From UBA2428 sp002343545 (GTDB lineage Bacteria; Bdellovibrionota; UBA2428): a stretch of DNA of 34,469 nucleotides. Positions 7,375-15,590 of the stretch are shown here, piece after piece (the stretch's first letter is position 1; every line of letters begins with the position of its first letter). A program made the position numbers and the translations under genes. Under the pieces are notes generated by a model. The model had not been told where the DNA came from, did not search any database, and worked only from the letters and a program-made list of their open reading frames with translations. The stretch covers positions 1-34,469 of the forward strand of contig CALFZE010000118.1 in the NCBI GenBank assembly GCA_937952285.1, in the 5' to 3' direction.

Positions 7375-8607
7375 ATGACGACGGTTTCGAAGATGGCAGG
7401 GTCCCTCATCGGCAGCGAAGTCCTCCGCATCGCGGCGGAGATCAACAAGCTCAAGGCCGAGGGTAAGGCGATCACGAACTTTACCGTGGGCGACTTCGAC
7501 CCGAAACATTTCCCCATCCCGAGCGAATTGCGCGAAGCCATCGTCCAAGCCTACGAAGCCCAACAAACCAACTACCCTCCGAGCTCCGGCATCGCCGAGC
7601 TTCGGGAGTCGGTCGCGAAGTTCTACTCGACCCGGCTCGGGGTCCCGACGAAGTCCTCCGAAGTCCTCGTCGCGGGTGGCGCGCGGCCCCTCATCTACAC
7701 CATCTTCACGGCCTTCTGCGACGCGGGCGACAAGGTCGTCTATCCCGTTCCCTCCTGGAACAACAATCACTATTGCCATCTCGTCGGCGCGCGGGGAGTC
7801 CCCGTGACTTGCAAGGCGGAAAAGGGCTTTCTGCCGACGGCGGAAGATCTGGCGCCGCATCTGCGCGACGCGCGACTACTTTGCCTCAATAGCCCGTTGA
7901 ATCCATGCGGCTCCACTTTCGAGGAAAGCGAACTGCGCCGAATTTGCGAAGCCGTGCTGGCCGAGAACGCGCGCCCGGAGCGCAAGAATCGGCCTCTCTA
8001 CATGATGTACGACCAGATCTACTGGATGCTTACGCATAACGGCGTCAGACACCACGACCCCGTTTCGCTCGTGCCCGCCATGAAGCCCTACACGGTTTTC
8101 GTGGACGGCCTTTCTAAGTATTTCTGCGCGACGGGCATCCGCGTGGGCTGGAGCGTCCTGCCCGAATCGCTCATGGGAACTTTCTCGGCGATCTTGGGAC
8201 ACATCGGCGCCTGGGCGCCCAAGCCCGAACAGATCGCGACGGCCCGGTATCTCGATCGCGCCGACATCTCGAGCTTTGTGCGCGACGCGAACGCCAAACT
8301 GCAGAAGCGCCTCATCCCGCTTTACGAGGGCGTGCTCAAAATGAAAGCGGAAGGTCTTCCGGTCGATGCGCTTCGTCCGGACGGCGGCATTTACCTTTCG
8401 CTGCATTTGCGGCCCAAAGGCCTTGCGACGAACGAAGAGATCCGCAAGTCGGTCCTGCATGAAGCCGGGGTCGCACTGATTCCTTTTCAGGCCTTCGGAG
8501 TTCGCGAAGACGAAGGATGGTTCCGGCTTTCGATGGGGGCCGTTGCCGAGGCCGACATCCCCACGGCGCTTGAATCGCTCGCCAAGTATTTGAAGACCCG
8601 CGCCTAG
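7375..8607 (+). CDS. PLP-dependent aminotransferase, class I/II (aspartate-aminotransferase fold)
   Basis: A 410-residue fold-type I aminotransferase. The PLP-binding lysine is in FVDGLSKYFCATGIRVGW, matching the SK...tGxRxGw motif. CLNSPLNPCGSTF matches the NP.NP.G motif and YDQIYWML the Y-D-x-Y motif. VAGGARPLIY (cofactor phosphate region) and the C-terminal RLSMGA arginine motif are present. Class I/II enzymes transfer amino groups between amino acids and 2-oxo acids in the cytoplasm. The amino acid used here cannot be read from the sequence, so no gene symbol is given. It is a single-gene unit: a strong terminator lies upstream and the tad/FHA operon follows after about 180 bases. The start has no Shine-Dalgarno site but has a well-placed -10-like box. 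Confidence 0.9.
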   Translation: MTTVSKMAGSLIGSEVLRIAAEINKLKAEGKAITNFTVGDFDPKHFPIPSELREAIVQAYEAQQTNYPPSSGIAELRESVAKFYSTRLGVPTKSSEVLVAGGARPLIYTIFTAFCDAGDKVVYPVPSWNNNHYCHLVGARGVPVTCKAEKGFLPTAEDLAPHLRDARLLCLNSPLNPCGSTFEESELRRICEAVLAENARPERKNRPLYMMYDQIYWMLTHNGVRHHDPVSLVPAMKPYTVFVDGLSKYFCATGIRVGWSVLPESLMGTFSAILGHIGAWAPKPEQIATARYLDRADISSFVRDANAKLQKRLIPLYEGVLKMKAEGLPVDALRPDGGIYLSLHLRPKGLATNEEIRKSVLHEAGVALIPFQAFGVREDEGWFRLSMGAVAEADIPTALESLAKYLKTRA

Positions 8608-8790
8608 GCCATCTCAACTTCGGCTTTTATTTCGAATATTTAGCTCGGCCTTCGCGGCCTTGATCCAACTTTAACGAGTGTTTTGACGCACCCGCGCCCA
8701 GAATGGGCTTCGGGTAACCGCACCGCTCGCGCTTTGCCCTCAAATTTCGACGAGTTCCGGCCGAAAAGACCGGAAGGGAGGTCGACTCGA

Positions 8791-9687
8791 GTGTTAGGCG
8801 TCTTCGGAGCTTTGCTTTTGGGAGCGGTGGTTTTCTACGTCGCTTTCACCTTTCAGCGCGCCGCCGAGACTTCGGCCGCCGAAGGACGTCTCTCCGCCGA
8901 ATGGGGCAGCGACAAAGTCGCGCCGCAACTTCCCTTCTACATCAAGATCTTCCGGCCGTTGCTCCAAGGCGCTCCCTTGCAATCGGCCTCGAACTTTTGG
9001 AGCCCGGAAGCGATCGAGGCTTGGCGTCGTCACCTCGTCTCGTCGGGACTCGGACGTCTCGTGGAACCCTCGCACTTCGTGGCCTCGAAGTTCTGGATGC
9101 TGCTCTCGAGCGCGATGTTCCTGGGAATGCTCAAGCTCTTCGCGCAGTCGCCGCCGCCCAACTGGCTCGTCTTCGGCGGCCCCATCGGCGCTTTCTTCCT
9201 GCCGAACCTCGATCTCAGTTCGCGTCGTAAGAAGCGTCAGGACGAAGTCCGTCTCTCCATGCCTTACGTCGTCGACCTTCTCACGCTGAGCATCGAGGCG
9301 GGGATGGACTTCATGGGCTCGATCGCGAAGGTCGTCGATCGCGCGCCGCCGTCGCCGCTCATCGAAGAACTCTCCGTCGTCCTGAAGGACATCCAGCTCG
9401 GCAAGACCCGCGCCCAAGCTCTCCGTTCGCTCGCCGAGCGTCTCGACATGGCGGAGATGTCGAGCTTCGTGGCGATTCTCGTGTCGGCCGACTCCATGGG
9501 CGCGAGCATCGGGACGGTGCTTCGCGCGCAATCCGAATCCATGCGAAACGAGCGTCTCACGAAAGCCGAGAAGCTCGGCGCCCAGGCCAGCCAGAAGATC
9601 CTCGTGCCCCTCGTATTCTTCATCCTGCCGGCGGTCATGCTCATGATCTTCGGCCCGATCGTGCTGCAGATGGTGGGGCCAAAATGA
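8791..9687 (+). CDS. tadC: TadC-like type II/IV secretion inner-membrane platform protein
   Basis: A 298-residue protein with a membrane helix at the start, one in the middle (about residues 105-125) and two at the C-terminus. The T2SSF domain covers about residues 160-295. Recognisable parts are RKKRQDEVRLSMPYVVDLL, SIEAGMDF, VLKDIQLGKTRAQALRSLAER and, before the last helices, EKLGAQASQKILVPL. In Tad/Flp pilus systems TadC sits in the inner membrane with TadB and is driven by the ATPase TadA. I chose GTG 8791 because AAGGGAGGT ends 9 bases upstream. A longer TTG start at 8683 adds 36 basic residues with rare codons (CCA, TCA, AGA, AGG) and no Shine-Dalgarno site. First gene of a seven-gene operon; it overlaps the next by 4 bases. 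No TadA or TadB is in the window. Confidence 0.87.
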   Translation: MLGVFGALLLGAVVFYVAFTFQRAAETSAAEGRLSAEWGSDKVAPQLPFYIKIFRPLLQGAPLQSASNFWSPEAIEAWRRHLVSSGLGRLVEPSHFVASKFWMLLSSAMFLGMLKLFAQSPPPNWLVFGGPIGAFFLPNLDLSSRRKKRQDEVRLSMPYVVDLLTLSIEAGMDFMGSIAKVVDRAPPSPLIEELSVVLKDIQLGKTRAQALRSLAERLDMAEMSSFVAILVSADSMGASIGTVLRAQSESMRNERLTKAEKLGAQASQKILVPLVFFILPAVMLMIFGPIVLQMVGPK

Positions 9688-10040
9688 AGAAGTCCCTTCC
9701 CAAGGTCATGACCCCGGGCGGAGTCGCTTTCCTCGAGCGTTGCCGTCTGGCGACCGGGTTCTGGGATCGCCTCGTCGGTCTGCTCGCGACCGAGTCGCTC
9801 GAAGCCGGCGAAGGGATCTTCATCGGCCCCTGTAAGCAAGTGCATACGTTCTTCATGCGCTTCCCGATCGATGCCGTCTTCGTGGACGGCGAAGATCGCG
9901 TCGTCGCGATCGAAAGTCTCGCCCCCTGGCGCGTCTCGGGCCTCCATTGGCGCGCCAAGGGAGTCTACGAAACCCCCGTCGGCCACGCCCGCCGTCTTGC
10001 CATCCGCGTCGGCGAAAAACTGGAGCTGCGATCATGCTGA
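9684..10040 (+). CDS. DUF192 protein
   Basis: A 118-residue DUF192 domain protein, the full domain and little else. Diagnostic parts are RLVGLLATESLEAGEGIFI, CKQVHTFFMRFPIDAVFVD and the C-terminal ETPVGHARRLAIRVGEKLEL. DUF192 is a small beta-rich fold of unknown biochemical function. Many members are secreted, but this one has no clear signal peptide. The ATG at 9684 overlaps the tadC stop (ATGA) and has GGTGGGG 5-6 bases upstream. Its last 7 bases overlap the start of the FHA gene. Tight coupling to tadC suggests a role in assembling or stabilising the same machine; that is inference. Confidence 0.9.
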   Translation: MKKSLPKVMTPGGVAFLERCRLATGFWDRLVGLLATESLEAGEGIFIGPCKQVHTFFMRFPIDAVFVDGEDRVVAIESLAPWRVSGLHWRAKGVYETPVGHARRLAIRVGEKLELRSC

Positions 10041-11584
10041 AGCTGAAGATCATCAAAGGTCCCGAAGGCCAAGGGCGTCAGTTCAATCTCGAAACGGGTC
10101 GCTCCGTGACGATCGGGCGCGGGGCCGACGCCGAGGTCAAGCTTTCCGCGGCGGGCGTCTCCAAGGCCCACGCGAAACTCACCGCGCTGAACTCCTCGAA
10201 GGTCGAACTCGAAGACCTCGGTTCCTCGAACGGAACCTTCGTGAACGGCTTGCTCGTCAAGAAGCACGTCCTGAACATCGGCGACGCGCTCGTCATCCAT
10301 CCCTTCGTGCTCCAAATCGAAGCCGTCGCGCCGGAACCCATTAGCCCGGGGCCCGCCTTCACGCCGAGCGGCGACGGGTTCGGCGCCGGGGCGTTCGGAT
10401 CGGCGACCATCGACGTGCAAGCCACGCCGAGCTCGACGGCGGCTTCCCCGAGCGGCAGCGGATCCAAGGTTCGCGACTTTCTCGCCTCGAACGTCTTTCC
10501 CATCGCCGACGGCATGAGCGGGCGCTTCGACGTTCGCCTTCTCGTCGCGGCGTTCTTCGTCCTCTGGAGCCTTCTGATCGTCGTCTTCACCGCGATGCCG
10601 TTCTCGGAACGCGCGAACGAGCGCGTCGGGGCCGAGTCGATCGAGGTCGCCAAGCTCTACGCGCGTCAACTCGTTCGGGTCAACCAGCAGGCGATCCTCG
10701 ATCAACGCTACCGCGACCTCGTCTCCGAGCTCGACGCCCGTCGGGGGCAAACTCCGCGGGTCATCCGCACCTTGATCCTCGACGCCGCGAAAGCCCAGAT
10801 CCTCGCGCCGACCGAGATGCTCGGCCGGCCGGTGCCCGACACCTTCGCCGCCAACGCGCTCACCTATCCCGACGTCCACGTCCAGACGGATCGCGAAGGA
10901 GTCGCCTACGTCTCGGCGCCGCTCAAGTTCCACGACCCCGACAAGGGCATCGACGTGATCTCGGCCGTGGCCTTCGTGGAGTACGACTCCGCGGGCGCGC
11001 GCTTCACGCTCGCCAATATCCTCGACCAGGCCGTGAGCTCTTTCCTCTACGCGCTGCTCGCCACGATCTTCTTCGTTCTGCTGGTTTACCGCTGGACGGA
11101 AGGATCGATCGAAGCCGTGCTCGGCAAGATCGACGAAGCCCTCAAACGCGGGGAACTGCAGATCGTCGCGCCGGTCAAGTGGCCGGTCATCGCGCAGCTT
11201 TGCGAGCAGATCTCCGTCGTGCTCGGTCGCGCCTCGGGCGGCGGGGTCGAGGTCGTCGGCGGATCCTCGGATTGGGCGAGCCAAGCCGTCGCGGCTTCGG
11301 GCGGCGCCGCGGCCGCCTTCGATTCCTCGCTCGTCGTCGTCGCCTGGAACGAAGGCATGGAACGCATCGCCGGCGTGCGCGCGAACCTCGCCGTCGGGTC
11401 CGACATTTCGGGCGCGAGCCGCGACGTCGCCTTCGAATCGACGGTCCGCGACCTATCGTCGCAGGCCGCGGGCCAAGGCGGCCGCGTCGTTTCTACCGCG
11501 CTCGATTTCTCGGGACGCCCGCACCGGCTGCGGATGGTCCAATCCGACGGCGCCTATTTCTTGACCATCGTGGAGGAGGGATAG
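10034..11584 (+). CDS. FHA-domain transmembrane sensor-like protein with a C-terminal PAS-like domain
   Basis: A 516-residue protein. Residues 1-97 are an FHA domain with the phosphothreonine-binding signature: TIGRGADAEVKL, VSKAHAKL and GSSNGTFVNG. FHA domains bind pThr on partner proteins. A Ser/Gly/Pro-rich linker (about 98-165) leads to a membrane helix (about 167-190), an extracytoplasmic domain of about 145 residues, and a second helix (about 335-356). After that come a short helical linker resembling a HAMP segment and a final region whose AAFDSSLVVVAWNEGMERIA looks like the start of a PAS fold. No kinase, cyclase or other output domain follows. The start at 10034 begins the FHA fold and has GGAG 8 bases upstream. 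It overlaps DUF192 by 7 bases and abuts the next FHA gene. The PAS call is by eye. Confidence 0.8.
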   Translation: MLKLKIIKGPEGQGRQFNLETGRSVTIGRGADAEVKLSAAGVSKAHAKLTALNSSKVELEDLGSSNGTFVNGLLVKKHVLNIGDALVIHPFVLQIEAVAPEPISPGPAFTPSGDGFGAGAFGSATIDVQATPSSTAASPSGSGSKVRDFLASNVFPIADGMSGRFDVRLLVAAFFVLWSLLIVVFTAMPFSERANERVGAESIEVAKLYARQLVRVNQQAILDQRYRDLVSELDARRGQTPRVIRTLILDAAKAQILAPTEMLGRPVPDTFAANALTYPDVHVQTDREGVAYVSAPLKFHDPDKGIDVISAVAFVEYDSAGARFTLANILDQAVSSFLYALLATIFFVLLVYRWTEGSIEAVLGKIDEALKRGELQIVAPVKWPVIAQLCEQISVVLGRASGGGVEVVGGSSDWASQAVAASGGAAAAFDSSLVVVAWNEGMERIAGVRANLAVGSDISGASRDVAFESTVRDLSSQAAGQGGRVVSTALDFSGRPHRLRMVQSDGAYFLTIVEEG

Positions 11585-12616
11585 TTGGCGAACTACGAAC
11601 TCCGCTCCACCCAAAGTCGTGGCTCGTTCCGGGTGTCGGGCCCGCTGACGAAAGTCGGCCGGGCCACGGACAACGGCGTCGTGCTGAACGACCCCACCAT
11701 CTCCCGTTACCACTTGAACTTCTACGTGCGGGACGACGGGTCGCTCGTGATCGAGAACGCGGGCGCCCAGAGCGGATTTCTCCTCAACGGCCAACCCGCG
11801 TCGGGTCCTTCGCTCGCCAATCACGGTGATCGCTTGGCCTTCGGCGCTTTGGAGTACGTCGTCGTGCGCGACGGCATGCCGCTCGCGACGCCGAGCGCGC
11901 CCCCCCGCGCCGCCACGAACATCGGCGGCGTTCCGTTGTACGAAGCCGCTTCCAAGGTTCGGGTCTCGAGTTCTTCCGCCCGACCCAAGGTCTACGCGCT
12001 CTTGGCCCTCGCCATCGGCGCGATTGTGTACCTCGGGAAGCGCGGCGACGATACCGCTCGCACGCCGAGCTCGGTTTCGGACTTCGTCGAGGGAGGCCTC
12101 GCTTCCCCCATCGACAGCGAAGGCTACCGCGGCGACCGCAAGGCCCCGCTCAGCCAAACCGAAATCGAAGCCGAGGGCTACTTCCGCGCGGGCATGCGCG
12201 ACCTGCACAACGCCAACTACACGCGCGCGTTGCAGTTCTTCCAGCAGGCGCGGACCAAGAACCCGGGTCACGCCGAGGCTACCTACTACATCGAGCAGAC
12301 CGAAACCCAGCTGCGCGCCCAATTGGACGCCTTGCTCAAGGACGCGAACCGCAGTTTCTCCTTCCTCCAGTACACGCGCGCGAAGATCCAGGCCGTTCGG
12401 GTACTCACGATCCTCGCCGACCAGATTCCCGCCTATTCCCGGAAACTCGCTTCGGAAGCGATGGCGCGGCCGACCGACCAGCCCGCTCCCACGCACGAGG
12501 AAAGCCTTATCCGGATCGACTGCAAACTGACGAAGGACGCCGAGGCCTGCGGCCGCGCGATACGCCTCATCAAGGAATCCCGTAACCGCTTGGGCGAGGA
12601 GAACGAATTGCGATGA
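11585..12616 (+). CDS. FHA-domain membrane protein with TPR-like extracytoplasmic region
   Basis: A 343-residue protein starting at a TTG directly after the previous stop, with GGAGGAGGG a few bases upstream. Residues 1-100 form an FHA domain: KVGRATDNGVVLND, SRYHLNFYV and SGFLLNG, the last a weak form of the usual SxNG motif, so phosphothreonine binding may be altered. A Ser/Pro-rich linker leads to one membrane helix (about 135-154). The C-terminal part includes a TPR-like pair of helices (about 190-245, AGMRDLHNANYTRALQFFQQ) and ends with two cysteines (CKLTKDAEAC), consistent with an oxidising compartment. It overlaps the next gene by 4 bases. It would place a peptide-binding surface outside and a phospho-binding domain inside; that topology is inferred. 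Confidence 0.82.
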   Translation: MANYELRSTQSRGSFRVSGPLTKVGRATDNGVVLNDPTISRYHLNFYVRDDGSLVIENAGAQSGFLLNGQPASGPSLANHGDRLAFGALEYVVVRDGMPLATPSAPPRAATNIGGVPLYEAASKVRVSSSSARPKVYALLALAIGAIVYLGKRGDDTARTPSSVSDFVEGGLASPIDSEGYRGDRKAPLSQTEIEAEGYFRAGMRDLHNANYTRALQFFQQARTKNPGHAEATYYIEQTETQLRAQLDALLKDANRSFSFLQYTRAKIQAVRVLTILADQIPAYSRKLASEAMARPTDQPAPTHEESLIRIDCKLTKDAEACGRAIRLIKESRNRLGEENELR

Positions 12617-14994
12617 GCGACAAAGTTCTCATCATCTTCAAGGACGGCGACGAAAGACGCGTGCCGATCGACCGCGAACGCATCGTTCTCGGTCGCGATC
12701 CCGGCTGCGACGTCGTGCTGACCGACGAATCCGTTTCGCGGAGACACGCCGCCGTCCACTTCAAGCACGACGCCGTCTACATCGAGAACATCTCGGCCAC
12801 CGGTCGGGTGCTCCGAGACGGCGAGGCGGTCGAGTACGTCGAGCTCTCCGAATCCGACGAAGTCTCGGTCGGGTCTTTCTCGATTTCTTGGGCAATAGAA
12901 TCCGCCAAGGAATCGGCTTCCGCCAAGGCGGAAGCGTCGGCCCCGCCCGAAGAATCCAACGAGTCCACCTACGATCCGGGCGTCGTCGCCGCGGATTCGA
13001 ACGAGCCCGCCTTCCAAGCCCCTTCCTTCGAAACGCCGGCGGAAGAACCGAAGCTCCCCTCGGCCGACGAAGCTTCCGCTCCCGACCTGGGCGACATGGC
13101 CCTCGTCGCGAGCTCCGCGCCGGCGGACGAGAACGAGAAGACGCTCGTGGGCGCGGCCCCGGTCGCGCCGCGCCTCCGCATCGTGAAAGGTCCCGCCGAG
13201 GAAATCGGGCGAGAACTCCGGCTGACGGGCGGGCCCCAGTGGATCGTGGGACGCAGCCCGAAAGCGCACGTCCAGATCGACCACAGCAAGTTCTCCCGAC
13301 AGCACTTCGTCATCCAACGCATCGGAACCCAGTACCGCGTCCAAGACATGGGCTCGGCGAACGGCACGCGCATCAACGGCGTCGCCGTGACGGACGCCCC
13401 CATCCAGCCCTTCGATACGATCCAGATCGGTCCCTTCGAGCTTCAGTTCGTTTTGGTCGATTCGGACGCCCAGCATCTCGCGGCCATCGCCTCGCCGCCC
13501 CCGCTCCCGGGCCTTTCCCTCGAGACCGCGTCTCCCGCCTTCGCGTCGGCGTCGTCGCACGACGAGACGAAGTTCGTGCCCCCGGTGCCCTACGATCCTC
13601 TCCAAGGTTTCCAAGCCAACTCGGCCTCTTCGCCTTACGGCGGCGGCATGCCGTCGACGCCGAGCCCGACGCCCCAAGCGCCTCCCGCCGGCGAAGCCGA
13701 CAAGTCTCCGCTCGTCCGACAGGCCCGCAAGCTCGGCGTCTGGTTCAACTCGCAGCCGCCCGAGAAGAAGCGTCTCTACATCGTGGGTGCATCGCTCGCG
13801 CTCGGCGTCGTCCTGCTCGCGCGCATGGGCGCCACGGGCCCGGCGACGGACCCCGCCGATCAAGTCGCCACTATCGAAGCCCCCGCGACGGCCGGTCCCT
13901 CGCCGGCATCCGCGGTGCCGCTCCAAGCCGAAGGCAACATCTCGCCCGAGTTCTACGCGCTGAGCGCGGAGAAGCGCGCCGAGATCGAGGATCTCTACCG
14001 CAAGGCCGAGAAAGCCCGCTCCACCCAAGACTGGAACACGGCCTACGAGTCGGCCGCGGCCATCGCGCGACAAGTGCCCCGCTACAAAGACACCAACGCC
14101 ATCCTCGAAGAATCGCAGGCCCTCATCCTCGACCGCAAGATCGGCACGCTTTCGCAGTCTTCGTCGCGAGTCGAGGACGCCGCGCGCGAGACGGGCGAGA
14201 AAGTCACCGCGCTGATGGAGTCCGGAACGAAGGCCTTGGCCGAAGGGCGTTTCGAGGACGCCGACGAGACCTTCCATAAAGTGCTCAACTACGACCCGAC
14301 CCACGCCGAAGCCCAAGCCGGCATCGTGGCCGCGCGAACCCGCCAGAACTCGATCGTCCCGATCGAGTTGCCCAAGGCCGAAGTCGCCGAGTTCCAGGAC
14401 GTCCACTCGGGCGAGCGCCAGAAAGAGCGCGAATCCATCGACGCCTTCAAGAACCGCTTCCAGGACATTCGCCGGGCGATGCAGGAAGGACGATTCAAGG
14501 AAGCGAGCCCCATGCTGCTCGATCTCGAATCGCAAGTCGCCGCGCGAGTCGAGGAATACGACCAGGGCGGCCGCGCGCCGGCCGCGATCCGACCGGAGTT
14601 CCGGCAGGAAAGCGCCTCGCTGCTGACCCAAGTTCGCGAGGCCCGAGACACGACCAAGACGCAGCTGCGGGCCGAGTTCCAGTCCCAGATCGCCGACGCC
14701 GAACAGCACGTCGCCAACCAGCAATACGCGCTGGCCCGCGACAGCTACGACCGCATCCTGCGCGTCGTGCCGAACTTCGAAGAGGTCCTCGAGGCGCGAC
14801 GCCGCCTCTACGATCGCCTCCTCGCCGAAGCGAAGTTCAAGTACAACGAAGCGCTCGTCTCGGAATCGGTCGGCGACGTCGAAGGCGCCATCGACGGCTA
14901 CACCAAAACCCGCGAACTCCTCTCGAACGTCGACGACGCGAACGCCGTCGAATACTTCAAGAAGGCCGTCACGCGCATGAGTCGGTTGAAATGA
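12613..14994 (+). CDS. Double-FHA membrane protein with long TPR/coiled-coil C-terminus
   Basis: A 793-residue protein. FHA 1 (about residues 1-95) has IVLGRDPGCDVVLTDESVSR followed by RHAAVHF, but RVLRDGE replaces the usual NGT motif. FHA 2 (about 188-285) is canonical, with WIVGRSPKAHVQIDH, FSRQHFVI and GSANGTRINGV. The two are joined by an acidic Ser/Glu/Pro-rich linker. A second low-complexity linker leads to one membrane helix (about 388-407, LYIVGASLALGVVLLARMG). The remaining ~385 residues are charged and helical, with TPR-like units near 450-500, 535-570 and 690-790. The ATG is coupled to the preceding stop (ATGA) and the gene overlaps the next by 4 bases. It is a scaffold-like protein linking cytoplasmic phospho-signals to a large external helical domain; the function is unknown. 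Confidence 0.85.
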   Translation: MSDKVLIIFKDGDERRVPIDRERIVLGRDPGCDVVLTDESVSRRHAAVHFKHDAVYIENISATGRVLRDGEAVEYVELSESDEVSVGSFSISWAIESAKESASAKAEASAPPEESNESTYDPGVVAADSNEPAFQAPSFETPAEEPKLPSADEASAPDLGDMALVASSAPADENEKTLVGAAPVAPRLRIVKGPAEEIGRELRLTGGPQWIVGRSPKAHVQIDHSKFSRQHFVIQRIGTQYRVQDMGSANGTRINGVAVTDAPIQPFDTIQIGPFELQFVLVDSDAQHLAAIASPPPLPGLSLETASPAFASASSHDETKFVPPVPYDPLQGFQANSASSPYGGGMPSTPSPTPQAPPAGEADKSPLVRQARKLGVWFNSQPPEKKRLYIVGASLALGVVLLARMGATGPATDPADQVATIEAPATAGPSPASAVPLQAEGNISPEFYALSAEKRAEIEDLYRKAEKARSTQDWNTAYESAAAIARQVPRYKDTNAILEESQALILDRKIGTLSQSSSRVEDAARETGEKVTALMESGTKALAEGRFEDADETFHKVLNYDPTHAEAQAGIVAARTRQNSIVPIELPKAEVAEFQDVHSGERQKERESIDAFKNRFQDIRRAMQEGRFKEASPMLLDLESQVAARVEEYDQGGRAPAAIRPEFRQESASLLTQVREARDTTKTQLRAEFQSQIADAEQHVANQQYALARDSYDRILRVVPNFEEVLEARRRLYDRLLAEAKFKYNEALVSESVGDVEGAIDGYTKTRELLSNVDDANAVEYFKKAVTRMSRLK

Positions 14995-15590
14995 TCGGCG
15001 TCTTCCGCCGGATCGATCCCCGGCCGGACGTCCGGGGCCTCCAGATCTTCACGATGGCCGACTGGATCTCGCCGCCGACCGAAGTCGCCGCCGAAGCTTT
15101 TCTCGCCTTCGACGTGACCTACCGAAAGATGCGGCTCGACCCGGAAGCGACGAAAATCCGGCCCCTCGATGCCGGCCCCGACGCCGACGAGATCACGGCT
15201 TTTCACACCGCGCGCGAAGCCGCGATCCGCGCGACCCCCGAACGCCTGGCTTCCGGCATCCGCATCGTTTCCGCGTTCGTCCATATGCCGAGCCGACGGC
15301 TTTGGTCGGACCTTCCGGCTTGGATGCACCTTTGCCTCGAAAGCTCGGACGGAACGTTGGATGCCCTCGTCGCCGGCGGAAAAATCGGCTGGCGACGCAT
15401 CGACTTGCGACCGAACGACGTTTTCGTCCACGCCGCTCCCTTTCAACCCCTCGCCGACCTTCGCATTCCGAAGATCGAAGGCGTGCGTGCCTTCCGGCTC
15501 GCTCCCTCGATCGAGGAGTCCCAGGGCACCGGCACGGCCCCCTTCCGGCTGGAGCTTCCCGTGGGAAGCTCGGCGGAGGCGCTTCCGTGA
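14991..15590 (+). CDS. Unrecognised 199-residue protein of the tadC/FHA operon
   Basis: I do not recognise this protein. It is soluble, without signal peptide or membrane helix, and mixed alpha/beta by composition. It has a Trp/Pro-containing start (MADWISPP at residues 22-29), a helical middle around HTAREAAIRATPERLASG and a beta-rich second half ending EAALP-like. The ATG at 14991 overlaps the stop of the double-FHA gene (ATGA). An ATG at 15054 is a possible shorter start. Its stop overlaps the GTG of the next gene. The overlaps at both ends make it a real operon member that is probably made in fixed ratio with its neighbours. Confidence 0.7.
   Translation: MIGVFRRIDPRPDVRGLQIFTMADWISPPTEVAAEAFLAFDVTYRKMRLDPEATKIRPLDAGPDADEITAFHTAREAAIRATPERLASGIRIVSAFVHMPSRRLWSDLPAWMHLCLESSDGTLDALVAGGKIGWRRIDLRPNDVFVHAAPFQPLADLRIPKIEGVRAFRLAPSIEESQGTGTAPFRLELPVGSSAEALP

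Noticed and set aside
12433..14724. Very long open frame on the strand opposite the double-FHA gene, and similar long antisense frames elsewhere (for example opposite gatA, pcrA and PBP1A).
   Set aside because: They mirror strongly supported genes in a high-GC genome, where stop codons are rare in all frames. The products are Arg/Gly/Asp-rich with no domain I recognise.
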